DNA from: Clostridiales bacterium
GTDB taxonomy: Bacteria > Bacteroidota > Bacteroidia > Bacteroidales > Muribaculaceae
Direction: 5' to 3'
Assembly: GCA_023666645.1 (NCBI GenBank)
Contig: JAMPBP010000001.1
Location: 541,050 to 605,049, forward strand
Length of the DNA: 64,000 nucleotides
This document shows positions 1 through 8,967 of this stretch, one piece after another. The translations under genes were made by a program, and so were the position numbers. Numbering within the stretch: the stretch's first letter is position 1; every line of letters starts with the position of its first letter. A model generated the notes under the pieces. The model saw only the letters and a program-made list of their open reading frames with translations, was not told the origin of the DNA and made no database searches.

Positions 1-55
1 AAATCCCTCCGAGATATGCGACCTCAGAGTTAACTTATATTATGGGACAGACTCT
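1..55. repeat. Partial MITE-like repeat cut by the window edge
   Basis: The stretch ends in TTATGGGACAGACTCT (40-55), which nearly matches the right arm of the perfect inverted repeat at 26734-26797 (TTATGAGACAGGCTCT). It also contains CCGAGATATGCG (9-20), found again at 62079-62090 inside another candidate copy. I read it as the right end of a short dispersed element whose left part lies outside the window. Between it and the gene ending at 118 there is only a weak hairpin (CTGTA-cccc-TACAG, about 75-88) that could help terminate the minus-strand operon. Confidence 0.4.
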
Positions 56-117
56 GAATCCTGCAACAAAGATAGCTGTACCCCTACAGTTACAGCAGGA
101 AGTCTCCCCACCGACTT

Positions 118-1014
118 CTACCGGTCGTAACTTTGCAGGGCTGCCTGAAGCTCCTCGATCACCATAGCCCGGAGCTCGGGCGGCTGGAGAACGGTGACGC
201 GCGCTCCATGTGACAGCAGTTCCTCAACAAAGTCGGGCGAAATCTTCATGCGATATGTGAAAATCGAATACGTATCATGCACCTTCTCGGTCTGGGAATG
301 ATGAAGCGGAACGGCCCTGAAATATTTTGCCTGCCGCGCTTCGACGCGTAGCGTGATATCCTTCACCTCTGAATGGGTGAAAACTATGCCGAAACTGTCG
401 CTGAAATAGGTCTCGGCGTCAAATGTCGCGGGTATTTCATATGTATCGTTCAACAACGACGGTGCTATCATGCGGTCAAGGGCATACGTCTTTATGGCAT
501 CGCCATCTTTGACAGCACGTCCCGTCACATACCATCGCTGCTTGAAGAGTTTGAGAAAATATGGCTCCACAACCACGTCATGCGATGGAGTCGACCTCGT
601 GTAGGGAGCATAGTCAAATTTGAGTGGACGGTGCTCCTTCAGTGCCTCGACAAGCAGCTCGAGATGGCTACGCGCCGATGGCACATCTTCCAGAAAGATG
701 AGATGGGACACATCACGCGAACTGGCAAACATATCACTGAGGGCCTGGGTATGCACCATCCATGAGGTAAGGTTGCGGGTGTGGTCGTCCTCCTCCAAAT
801 AATATTGGTAGGTGTGGATATCATACCCTATATTAATATGAAACAGATTGGATATACCCTCGCGCAGATTGAAAAATGTGCGGCGGGGCATATCACGACC
901 ATTGCTCAGAGAGCTGGAATGCCAGTGTTCGTTGATTTCGGCTCGCGTCAACCGGCCATAACGCCTCAATAGATTGACAAGCCACATAGCGCGGGTTAAC
1001 AGATTGGAAGACAC
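118..1014 (-). CDS. WYL-domain transcriptional regulator
   Basis: This 298-residue protein has an N-terminal winged-helix region (about 1-75) followed by a WYL ligand-sensing domain (about 125-290). The WYL part is recognisable from FDYAPY and VEPYFLKLFKQRWYVTGR, the usual core of this family. WYL regulators are DNA-binding proteins that respond to small ligands or nucleic acids; the ligand here is unknown. The gene is last in a tight minus-strand run after the symporter gene (6-base gap) and the NamZ-like gene. It may regulate that operon, although WYL genes also sit next to unrelated genes. The family call is firm; the role in muropeptide uptake is inference. Confidence 0.85.
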   Translation of the reverse strand: MSSNLLTRAMWLVNLLRRYGRLTRAEINEHWHSSSLSNGRDMPRRTFFNLREGISNLFHINIGYDIHTYQYYLEEDDHTRNLTSWMVHTQALSDMFASSRDVSHLIFLEDVPSARSHLELLVEALKEHRPLKFDYAPYTRSTPSHDVVVEPYFLKLFKQRWYVTGRAVKDGDAIKTYALDRMIAPSLLNDTYEIPATFDAETYFSDSFGIVFTHSEVKDITLRVEARQAKYFRAVPLHHSQTEKVHDTYSIFTYRMKISPDFVEELLSHGARVTVLQPPELRAMVIEELQAALQSYDR

Positions 1015-1020
1015 CTTATA

Positions 1021-2484
1021 TTAAGTATTAAGTGTTAGTTTTTTGGGGGTTATCAGCATCATGAGGCCCAGGACCGTGTATGCGGCATTGATGAGCAACA
1101 GCTCGAATCCGGTCTGATAGCCGAAGCAGCTGTACAGCAACTTGGTTGTGAACCATGCAAACAACGGGGCTGTGATGCACACCAACGGCACCCATTTGTC
1201 GCGCACACGGGCGTGACTTAACATGCCGAAGACGAACAGTCCGAGTATAGGTCCATAGGTATATGAAGCCAGCGTGTAAACCGCGCTTATGGCATCACTG
1301 TCGCTTATGTAGTAGAATGCGATTATTATCAGCCCCATGATACACGACATTGCCACATGCACCCGTCGCCTCATGGCCACATGTCCTTTCCGCGACGGGT
1401 CATTGTGTCCCATGATATCTATGGTATAGGAGGTGGTGAGCGACGTGAGAGCTGACCCCGCCGCCGAATAGGCCGCTGAAATAAGCCCCAGAATAAACAC
1501 TACCCCTACAAATACCGGCATTGACGGGTGGGTGGCCACAAGCGAGAACAGGCTGTCGCTCTTGGTCGGCATGCCGAGGTCCCCGGTATGGTCGACAAAC
1601 ATCACGAGCAACGTACCGAGCACAAGGAACAGCGCCACCACCACAACCTGCAGCAACGATGCCACAATCATGTTTTTCTGGCTCTGCCTGTAATCGGGAC
1701 ATGCCAGCGTGCGCTGCATCATATCCTGGTCAAGCCCTGTCATTGCAATGGCGAGAAAGATTCCGGCAACAAATTGTTTCCAGAAATAGCTTCCCGACAA
1801 CGGGTCGTCGAAGAAGAACACCCGCGATGTAGGGTGCCGGTACACCTCGCGTGCCAGCGACGGCACATCATGCCCCATCCCCGTTGCGATAAAATATATA
1901 CACAGAATCACCGACATGATCAGGCAGAAACTTTTCAGCGTGTCGGTCCATATCACCGCCTTGACTCCCGACCGTGCCGTGTACAGCCATATCAGAGCGA
2001 TTGTCACTATGACATTAAATATGAACGGAATCCCGAGCGGGCCGAATACCAGCTCCTGCAATACCACACACACCACAAAGAATCGCACGGCAGCCCCGAG
2101 CATCTTGCTCAAAAGGAAGAACCAAGCCCCCGACCGGTAGGTCGACCGCCCGAAGCGCCCCTCGAGATAGCCATAGATCGAGATTAGGCCTCGCTTATAG
2201 AACATGGGGATAAGGGCAAAGGCTATCACAGCATACCCCACCACAAACCCTAAAATCATCTGCAGGTAGGCATATGAGCCGGTGGCTACCATCCCCGGCA
2301 CCGAGACAAAAGTCACGCCCGAGATAGCGGCACCAATCATGCCGAAAGCCACAATAGGCCAGGGAGTGCGCCGCCCTGCGTTGACAAAAGTAGCATCATC
2401 GGCCTTGCGCGAAGCCAGTCTTGAGATAATGAGCAGCAACAGAAAGTATACCGCTATCACACATATCACGATTGTTGGGGTCAT
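1021..2484 (-). CDS. Sodium:solute symporter (SSS family)
   Basis: A 487-residue polytopic membrane protein of the SSS/SLC5 type. It has about 13 hydrophobic segments, and an early stretch (AFGMIGAAISGVTFVSVPG) typical of the family's Na+-coupled transport core. It lies 6 bases downstream of the NamZ-like muramidase gene and 6 bases upstream of the WYL regulator, so the three are likely cotranscribed. In related Bacteroidales, SSS carriers next to peptidoglycan-sugar genes take up MurNAc (MurT of Tannerella is the example I know). A MurNAc or GlcNAc-MurNAc substrate is therefore a reasonable inference here, but substrate cannot be read from the sequence. Confidence 0.85.
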   Translation of the reverse strand: MTPTIVICVIAVYFLLLLIISRLASRKADDATFVNAGRRTPWPIVAFGMIGAAISGVTFVSVPGMVATGSYAYLQMILGFVVGYAVIAFALIPMFYKRGLISIYGYLEGRFGRSTYRSGAWFFLLSKMLGAAVRFFVVCVVLQELVFGPLGIPFIFNVIVTIALIWLYTARSGVKAVIWTDTLKSFCLIMSVILCIYFIATGMGHDVPSLAREVYRHPTSRVFFFDDPLSGSYFWKQFVAGIFLAIAMTGLDQDMMQRTLACPDYRQSQKNMIVASLLQVVVVALFLVLGTLLVMFVDHTGDLGMPTKSDSLFSLVATHPSMPVFVGVVFILGLISAAYSAAGSALTSLTTSYTIDIMGHNDPSRKGHVAMRRRVHVAMSCIMGLIIIAFYYISDSDAISAVYTLASYTYGPILGLFVFGMLSHARVRDKWVPLVCITAPLFAWFTTKLLYSCFGYQTGFELLLINAAYTVLGLMMLITPKKLTLNT

Positions 2485-2490
2485 AGCTTA

Positions 2491-3663
2491 TTATTTCATG
2501 GGATACAATAGATAGGGACGGCGGCGCAGTTCAAATCGGCGGGCCTCCTCGCGCCAGGTGGCCTTTATTTCTGAAGCTGTGGCTCCGCTCTCAATCATGC
2601 GTCTCACATTGCCATTGCCTATCAGGAGCTCGAAGAAGGAGGTGAAAAAATCCTTCGGACGCCCCATGCGGTCATAGGCATCAATGAGATATGTAAGGTC
2701 AACGCCACGCGCTATCAGAGTATCGGAGGGCACCCGACGCAGGTCGACACCGCGACAGCGGCGGTCGAGCAACGGTGGCTTTGTGGCTCCTTGACGCGAA
2801 CGGGGTGTGAAAGTATACTCCCCCGACTTCATCGACGGGTGGCCGTACACCTCAAACGGGCTGTCGGTGCCTCGACCGAGCGACAGAGGTGTGGCCTCAA
2901 AATAGCACATCGAGGGATACAGGTAGATGGCGTGGATATTGGGCAAATTGGGCGACGGCGGGACCGGGAGCTCATAACGGGTGGCATGGGTGTAACCTTC
3001 ACACGGTATTACCGTGAGTCTCGATTTGCCACCCTTGTCGAGCCAACCCTCGCCCGATGCCATCGTAGCCAGTTCGCCAAGCGTCATGCCATGGAGCACC
3101 GGGATGGGGAGACGCCCCACACCCGAGCGGTATTTCATATCAAGCACCGGACCATCCACACCCATGGGCGATGTAGGATTGGGACGGTCGAGTATGATGA
3201 ACTCCTTATTTCCTGGCAGAGCGGCATTCATAAGCTCCAGCATCGTGCAATAATATGTGTAGAACCTGAGCCCCACGTCCTGGATATCGGTCATAACGAC
3301 ATCGACCGAGTCGACATATGCCAGAGCCTGTTTCTTCCCCTTGCCATATAGCGAGAGCACCCTCACGCCGGTCTCAGGGTCTATCCCACCCTTCACATGG
3401 GCGCCGGCATCGGCAGTGCCTCTGAAGCCATGCTCGGGCGAAAATAGATATTTCACATCAACTCCGGCCTCAAGCAAGTGGTCGAGTGTATGGCGCCCAT
3501 CATTTCTGAGGCCAGTATGGTTGGAATACAGCGCCACCCGCTTCCCCTTCAACTGCGCGAGATACAGTTCCGGGCGGTCGGCGCCGACAGTCAACGCCGA
3601 TATTCTGCCGGAAAAAGCCGATACCAGCAATGCTGCAATTATAGAAAGTATATATTTATTCAT
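2491..3663 (-). CDS. DUF1343/NamZ-like exo-beta-N-acetylmuramidase
   Basis: A 390-residue protein with a cleavable signal peptide (about 1-23) and the full DUF1343 domain. Characteristic segments are FSPEHGFRG, TDIQDVGLRFYTYY, DRPNPTSPMGVDGP and SLGRGTDSPFEVYG. The characterised family member, NamZ of Bacillus subtilis, removes terminal MurNAc from peptidoglycan fragments. This protein probably does so in the periplasm, feeding the symporter encoded 6 bases downstream. The start at 3663 is supported by the signal peptide directly after the ATG. A possible -7-like element (TACCTTTA) lies about 30 bases upstream but is imperfect, so I do not list it separately. Confidence 0.88.
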   Translation of the reverse strand: MNKYILSIIAALLVSAFSGRISALTVGADRPELYLAQLKGKRVALYSNHTGLRNDGRHTLDHLLEAGVDVKYLFSPEHGFRGTADAGAHVKGGIDPETGVRVLSLYGKGKKQALAYVDSVDVVMTDIQDVGLRFYTYYCTMLELMNAALPGNKEFIILDRPNPTSPMGVDGPVLDMKYRSGVGRLPIPVLHGMTLGELATMASGEGWLDKGGKSRLTVIPCEGYTHATRYELPVPPSPNLPNIHAIYLYPSMCYFEATPLSLGRGTDSPFEVYGHPSMKSGEYTFTPRSRQGATKPPLLDRRCRGVDLRRVPSDTLIARGVDLTYLIDAYDRMGRPKDFFTSFFELLIGNGNVRRMIESGATASEIKATWREEARRFELRRRPYLLYPMK

Positions 3664-3770
3664 ACATGTGAATATCGTTTATTAGAGCCTCTAAAGGTAG
3701 CATAAATTTCCGGGTTTTCACAACAGTATCGGGAATCGATTGGCAGGCAATGAAGCCCATGCTTTAAAAA

Positions 3771-3812
3771 CATAGGGTCCAATCTCCTATTTATAAAGGA
3801 ATTGGACCCTAT
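3771..3812 (-). terminator. Intrinsic terminator after the C10 peptidase gene
   Basis: An inverted repeat of ATAGGGTCCAAT with ATTGGACCCTAT forms a hairpin of about 12 bp. On the minus strand it is followed by GTTTTT. It stands 25 bases beyond the stop of the C10 peptidase gene and marks the distal end of the left PUL arm. Confidence 0.8.
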
Positions 3813-3836
3813 TATTATTTGAAAAGGTTTATTTGT

Positions 3837-6671
3837 TCAGAACTTGGCAATCTTGCGGCCGGCAACGATGTATATGCCGTGGGAGAGCTGGTCAAAGTCG
3901 GCATATCGGCCCACTTTCACACCCATCACATTATAGACAGGAGTCTCGGGCTCAATCGTCAGTTCCTCATTGGCGATGACATCCTCGATTCCGCTGGTCT
4001 CACCCTGGTCGTAGTAAACAGGGAATTGAGTGTTGCTTTTCGTGGTGGTTATATAGCCATGGAAAGGCTCGGTCTTGTCGACTTTCACAAAATTTTCCAT
4101 TTGGTCATCAAGACCTAAGAGCTTTGTGTGGGCCTCAGTGCTGTAGCAGGGCAGCATCTTATCTCCGCTGGCTGTGTAGCTGTCGGTATTCTCTCCCGAT
4201 ATCTGCACGGTTGCATTGGTTGCCGAGAATGTCACCGACTTGCCGGTGTGGTTGAACGACGAGCCATTGAAATCACCCTCAACTCCTACAAAATAGGCTG
4301 TGTTGGCTTTGAAATCGGCGGCATGTGAGAAACGGGCCTGGCCACTTCGTATCAATGAGAACGTTTTGACGAACAGATTCTTATCGGTATCAGTCTTTGA
4401 AGTGAACCAGTCAACGGCGACACCGTCAACTGTGATCTCGTCGACATCAAATGGAAGTGCCACTGTGCTCCAGCGGGGCATATCATCGCGGGTATAGCTT
4501 GCCTTCTCAGCCACAAACGGCATGGGAATCGACAGTGGGTAGCCATCCTTGAAACCGGCCACTTTGGCTTTGCCGCCGATAACGATGTTGGAAATGTATT
4601 TTCTCATTGTATTCTCTGTACGGGTCGTCAACTTGGCATCCTCATCGAGATAGAGCACAAGGTTGGGATTTGCTTTATTTAAAGCGATCTGCCGCGGAGC
4701 TGAGCCGTAGAGATACAGACCGACGGCATCCTCTGGAACGACATAGCTTGTGCTCGTTACCTTGGGCAGGGCGCTGAGCGAGCCATCAGCTTTCCACAGG
4801 CAGTCGTTGTTGTACATACGGTCAATGTTGCTGATCACATTTCCCGAGTTGGTGTTGGTAGCCAGCGAGAGTATAAAACTGTGGGAGCCGAATGAATTAT
4901 CGGGTTGGAATTTGAAATAGATATCGGCTGTCTCTCCGGCGCGGATGCTTATTGTATTGCCCGACGAGCGTTTCCCGTCGACAAACATATATGTCTCACC
5001 ATAGAAGTCATTGCCGCTGTTGGTAATATTGTAGACCACCGATTGCCATTGACCGGCATTAGTGGTACCTATAAGTCTCATCGAGTTCACAACGAGATTG
5101 GAGCCTTTGCCGGGCTTGATGATGACCTCCATTTGGTCACCATTGACCACGAGTTCCATGTAGTTGCGGTCAGAGTTATCGTCATAGATCCACTCCTGGT
5201 TTCCGGCCAGGCGTGAGATGCCACGCAACATATATGTACCATCGGCGAGGTCATGCAATTTCACAGAAGCGTTGCACGAATACCTGTTGGCCGGATTCAT
5301 TGAGCGCGAATCCTGAGCAAGCGCATCTTCAATAACGTCACCGTTGCCTGACAGGAGGCGGAAAGCGTGCTCGACATTGTATTGATGCATCAGTATTGTG
5401 CGCAACTGATATGAGAAATTGAGCGTGAAATTCAGATCGCCATCCTTGCGCAGTTTGCTTTGACCGGCATTGATTGCCGAGATGGAAGCTCTCACAACCT
5501 CCTGGTCCACGACGTCGCTGGCCGGGTGGAGATTTACACACACATTCTGTCCCATTGAATAGCCATTGGCATCGGTCGAACCACCGATGCCCTGGTTGTC
5601 GGGAGCCATGACAGTGAGGACGAAATAACCATCGTCCCAGCCACCCCAACCCCAGTTGATGTGGTAAAGGCCGTTGCCGTCATATCCGTCGCACACAAAC
5701 TCGTGACCGCCCGTGCGCTCATAGTTATCGGCGCCCATGAGCAGCGGACGTCCGGCCTCGAGCTCATTATAGAAAAGGTCTTCCCATTCCTGGAATGTGT
5801 AGTTCAGGTGGTATACGTTGTAGGCATCGCGGCTGTAGCCGAAGTAGTTCTGCAACGCGCTGAGGGCATTGCCCGAGGTGGCACCCGTAGCACCGGCATA
5901 GCCCGATTTCATACCATGGCCGGCATATAGCATGAGCTCGGCAACTGCAAGCTTTGACTCTTGGCTTGACTTATCATTGTAGGTATCGGTCATGGCGTCC
6001 CATTTGAATTTTATGGGAGGAAGCTCATCGGTTTGCTTTTTGTTGCCCGACCAATTGTACTCATAAGAGGGGATTGTGGTACAGGCATCCTGAGGCCATT
6101 TCCAGTAGTACATAATCTGGGTGGTCGCGGTAGCTACACAACCGGTAGCGCTATGCTCATTAAATTTGCCTGTCTTTTGGTCCACATATGAAGGTGTCAA
6201 CAGGTTGTAGGGCTCACCTTGGTTCCATTTGCATGTCACCATAGGTGCAATGGCCTTCTTATCGGCAACGTGAGGGACATTATTGTCAGTGAGGTCCTTT
6301 TCCTGGGGAATACCGGCCTCGATATTCACGATGGCCTCGTCGATGCTCTCCAGCCAGTATTTGAGCGGGTCGGGCATGTTGGACATGTCGATGGTTCCAT
6401 GGTCGGAATAGCCAAGTACGGGTTGTGTGCGGTCACTTGCCGACGAGATGATATAGCCGTTGGCATCATCACCTATGTTGAAGGCATAATAGCCGCGGCT
6501 CTGCATGGCCTTCGTGAGCTTCGGTGCTCCGGCTCGGCTCACTGCGGGGAGCGAGCCACTCTGTTCCATGAACTTGACGGCATTGGCAAGTGCCTGGTCC
6601 TCTGAAACTGTGTCAGCCATCGCCATCGAGCAACCGGCTGCCATAAGGAGTAGTGTAGTGTAAAATTTCAT
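3837..6671 (-). CDS. C10-family cysteine peptidase with T9SS sorting domain
   Basis: A 944-residue secreted protease of the streptopain (SpeB)/interpain type. It has a signal peptide (1-19) and a pro-region with a Spi-like inhibitory prodomain (about 20-140). The catalytic domain shows the nucleophile Cys178 in ATGCVATATTQIMYYW and His323 in GGHEFVCDGYDG, followed by HINWGWGGWDDGYF. A long beta-rich C-terminal part ends in a sorting-type domain (SGIEDVIA linker, then VYNVMGVKV...LSHGIYIVAGRKI). It is the last gene of the left PUL arm, 15 bases after the GH76 gene. In this setting a protease would cleave the protein part of mannoproteins; that role is inference. The family and active site are clear. 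Confidence 0.92.
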   Translation of the reverse strand: MKFYTTLLLMAAGCSMAMADTVSEDQALANAVKFMEQSGSLPAVSRAGAPKLTKAMQSRGYYAFNIGDDANGYIISSASDRTQPVLGYSDHGTIDMSNMPDPLKYWLESIDEAIVNIEAGIPQEKDLTDNNVPHVADKKAIAPMVTCKWNQGEPYNLLTPSYVDQKTGKFNEHSATGCVATATTQIMYYWKWPQDACTTIPSYEYNWSGNKKQTDELPPIKFKWDAMTDTYNDKSSQESKLAVAELMLYAGHGMKSGYAGATGATSGNALSALQNYFGYSRDAYNVYHLNYTFQEWEDLFYNELEAGRPLLMGADNYERTGGHEFVCDGYDGNGLYHINWGWGGWDDGYFVLTVMAPDNQGIGGSTDANGYSMGQNVCVNLHPASDVVDQEVVRASISAINAGQSKLRKDGDLNFTLNFSYQLRTILMHQYNVEHAFRLLSGNGDVIEDALAQDSRSMNPANRYSCNASVKLHDLADGTYMLRGISRLAGNQEWIYDDNSDRNYMELVVNGDQMEVIIKPGKGSNLVVNSMRLIGTTNAGQWQSVVYNITNSGNDFYGETYMFVDGKRSSGNTISIRAGETADIYFKFQPDNSFGSHSFILSLATNTNSGNVISNIDRMYNNDCLWKADGSLSALPKVTSTSYVVPEDAVGLYLYGSAPRQIALNKANPNLVLYLDEDAKLTTRTENTMRKYISNIVIGGKAKVAGFKDGYPLSIPMPFVAEKASYTRDDMPRWSTVALPFDVDEITVDGVAVDWFTSKTDTDKNLFVKTFSLIRSGQARFSHAADFKANTAYFVGVEGDFNGSSFNHTGKSVTFSATNATVQISGENTDSYTASGDKMLPCYSTEAHTKLLGLDDQMENFVKVDKTEPFHGYITTTKSNTQFPVYYDQGETSGIEDVIANEELTIEPETPVYNVMGVKVGRYADFDQLSHGIYIVAGRKIAKF

Positions 6672-6685
6672 AATTATGGTATTGC

Positions 6686-8857
6686 TTATTTTATAATCGC
6701 CTTTAATGTATACTTTTCATGAGTGGCTGTAGTGAGGCAGAACAGGTATACCCCGGGCTGAAACGACATGTACGATATACCTGAGGGAAACTCGCGGCAG
6801 TATTTGAGAGCACCCGCCATGTCATAGCATTCAAGTATCGACCCGCATTCACACTCGATGTTGAGCACACGCCCGTTGAGACTCATGGGATTCTTCGTGC
6901 CGGCCACGACATTATCAACGCCCGAGTTGTCGCCTGTGAAGCGTATGTTATGGAACTGGATGCCTGTACCTGAAGTCTGCACATAAACATCGTGCACACC
7001 CGTGATATCACGGTCGCATTCAATGGTCGCATCCTGCCAATTCTTTGTGAGGTTGCCCTTGCTGCGGCCAAGTAAAGTGCCGTCGGAAATAGAATCGACA
7101 TACAGTTTCAGGAAAGATCGGCTCGTTGTAGCGTTGACTCTTGCAACAGCTTTATTGAGACCCTCGGTGCCGAAATCCACATTGCGGAAACATATGTACC
7201 CGTTGGTCAACGTTGTCGGTGTGGTATTGGGGGTGACACCGTCGGCCATATCGTTGTCAATCTGCATGAACTGTATATCGTCGAAATTGATTGCCTCGAG
7301 CCCCTCGGCTGCGCTCTTGCTGAACTGTCGGTTCACATGGGCGTTGAAAGCTACCGACACAGCTGTCGACGAGCCGAAAGCATCATTGTTGACATCTTTC
7401 TCCGAGTCACCCTCCATACGCTTGAGGCTCTCGGCTGTCTTAGTGAGCCAGGCCGACCATATCACGCCGTTGGAATTGCCATTCTGGTAGGCATGCCAGG
7501 CATTCTTCTCCATCCAGAGCATCGGTTCCTCAAGATGCTGCGACTCGGCATAGGCGCGTACATAACGCATGAGGATACCCTTGAAGCCACACAGGTCACC
7601 GTTGATGGTCTGGCACACATGGACTATCTTGTCACTGTTGGTAAGCGCGCTCACCGAGCGGCTGTAAATTTTCTGAGCGTCCTGGAGGTACATCTCGTCC
7701 TTAGTGTGGTCATACAATGCGACGGCCGCTCCGAGCATTGTACCCTGGTTGTAGGTCGAGACCCAGCGGTTGCCACCCGACTCCATGGTGCCGTCGCTGT
7801 TCCAGGCACGGCAGTCCCACACCTCGCCGGTATTGGCGTTGAAAAGCAACTTGCGCTGCCCTGTATATATTGTTATGGCTTTCTCAAACCATGATTTGTC
7901 TCCGGTGATTTGTCCCAGGTAACATGCTGCCACGGTAGCGGGACAGTTTATGCAAGAGTTGGTCGACAGTTTGTTTTCCTGACTCTGCTTCCATATCAAT
8001 GTGCCAAACCGTTGCTTGGCGCGGTTGTACATACGGGTATAGTTGTCGCGGGCCAATGTGAGGTAATCCGCTTTACCGAAATATTTATAAGCGCGGATGC
8101 ATGCGAGCACCATCCACGTGATATCGTCGTTGTATTCATTATTGCTCCAGTCAGTGCCGTTGCGCTGAGTGAAGTTGAGATAGAGTTCGTGGAAAATTTC
8201 CTTATATCGCAGGTCGCCCGTAGTGGCGAAAGCATCGAGTATGGTCTCGAACATCTCGGCATCGCCCCACCAGCCGCCACCGCCAAGCACATGGCCTGTA
8301 GATGCATCGTGGTAATACTGGCCGAGAAAACCGTCCATAATAGCGTCCCTTACATCGGCATTGAATGCCGTGGGGACCTCCTGTGGTTCATTTTTGAGGG
8401 TGAAGACTGAAAATTGAGGGTCGGCACTCTCCTTATCCACAAGTTTGAGCGAGGCGCCTTCGCCGTCAGAGTCAGCAGCAAGACATAAAGTGGGATTATT
8501 GGCATATACAATCCTGTAGCCGGCACCCGATTCCTCAAGGTTCCAGCGGGTAAGGAACTGGCTGAATGCGCGCTGGTCGACACCGGCACCGGCACTGTTG
8601 CGGTTCACACCAAGATAAAGCTGGGAATACTGATTGAGAAAAGTATACGAACCATCATCACGCTTTTCAAGAAGCCACCGCTGAGCCGGAACCTTTGTAT
8701 CGGTCCACATCACGGCACTGCGCCCGGCCGAACGGTCGGCATTGGTTATGAACACAGCCTTCGAATCCTGTGAAATTCCATAGACCTTACCTGCTTCAAA
8801 AGCCGAGGCGCTGAAAAACGATGAGACTAATAGAAAGAAAAGTAAAAATTTCTTCAT
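6686..8857 (-). CDS. GH76 endo-alpha-1,6-mannanase with lectin and CBM modules
   Basis: A 723-residue secreted enzyme. After the signal peptide (1-19) comes a ricin-type lectin-like module (about 22-155). The GH76 catalytic domain follows (about 160-480), with the paired acidic residues Asp244-Asp245 in NDDITWM. Next come a CBM6-like beta-sandwich (about 505-650) and a T9SS-type C-terminal domain (about 655-723, starting SGVDNVVAG). GH76 enzymes cut the alpha-1,6-mannan backbone, which is the rate-limiting first step on yeast mannan. The sorting domain suggests it acts on the cell surface. It is cotranscribed with the C10 peptidase gene, but is separated from SusD by a terminator-like hairpin, so its level may be lower than that of SusC/SusD. 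Confidence 0.93.
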   Translation of the reverse strand: MKKFLLFFLLVSSFFSASAFEAGKVYGISQDSKAVFITNADRSAGRSAVMWTDTKVPAQRWLLEKRDDGSYTFLNQYSQLYLGVNRNSAGAGVDQRAFSQFLTRWNLEESGAGYRIVYANNPTLCLAADSDGEGASLKLVDKESADPQFSVFTLKNEPQEVPTAFNADVRDAIMDGFLGQYYHDASTGHVLGGGGWWGDAEMFETILDAFATTGDLRYKEIFHELYLNFTQRNGTDWSNNEYNDDITWMVLACIRAYKYFGKADYLTLARDNYTRMYNRAKQRFGTLIWKQSQENKLSTNSCINCPATVAACYLGQITGDKSWFEKAITIYTGQRKLLFNANTGEVWDCRAWNSDGTMESGGNRWVSTYNQGTMLGAAVALYDHTKDEMYLQDAQKIYSRSVSALTNSDKIVHVCQTINGDLCGFKGILMRYVRAYAESQHLEEPMLWMEKNAWHAYQNGNSNGVIWSAWLTKTAESLKRMEGDSEKDVNNDAFGSSTAVSVAFNAHVNRQFSKSAAEGLEAINFDDIQFMQIDNDMADGVTPNTTPTTLTNGYICFRNVDFGTEGLNKAVARVNATTSRSFLKLYVDSISDGTLLGRSKGNLTKNWQDATIECDRDITGVHDVYVQTSGTGIQFHNIRFTGDNSGVDNVVAGTKNPMSLNGRVLNIECECGSILECYDMAGALKYCREFPSGISYMSFQPGVYLFCLTTATHEKYTLKAIIK

Positions 8858-8898
8858 AAAGAGAAGTGGTGTGAAATGAAACGGTTTATTTGAATGGG

Positions 8899-8937
8899 AA
8901 AAAGGGGGAGCACCGGGGTTCCAATGCTCCCCCTTTT
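8899..8937 (-). terminator. Terminator-like hairpin between susD and GH76 genes
   Basis: GGGGGAGCA pairs with TGCTCCCCC, flanked by A5 and T5 runs. It is therefore an efficient-looking intrinsic terminator in either direction. It lies 31 bases beyond the susD-like stop and 42 bases before the GH76 start, so it probably attenuates read-through within the left arm. Confidence 0.8.
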
Positions 8938-8967
8938 TATATTAGTGTGGGATAATCAAGGAGCTGA

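Noticed and set aside
1528..2187. Long open frame on the plus strand opposite the symporter gene
   Set aside because: It is antisense to a clear SSS transporter, with a composition rich in His and Arg and no family resemblance.
7002..8410. Several plus-strand frames opposite the GH76 gene
   Set aside because: All are shadows of a gene with intact signal peptide, catalytic and sorting domains on the minus strand.
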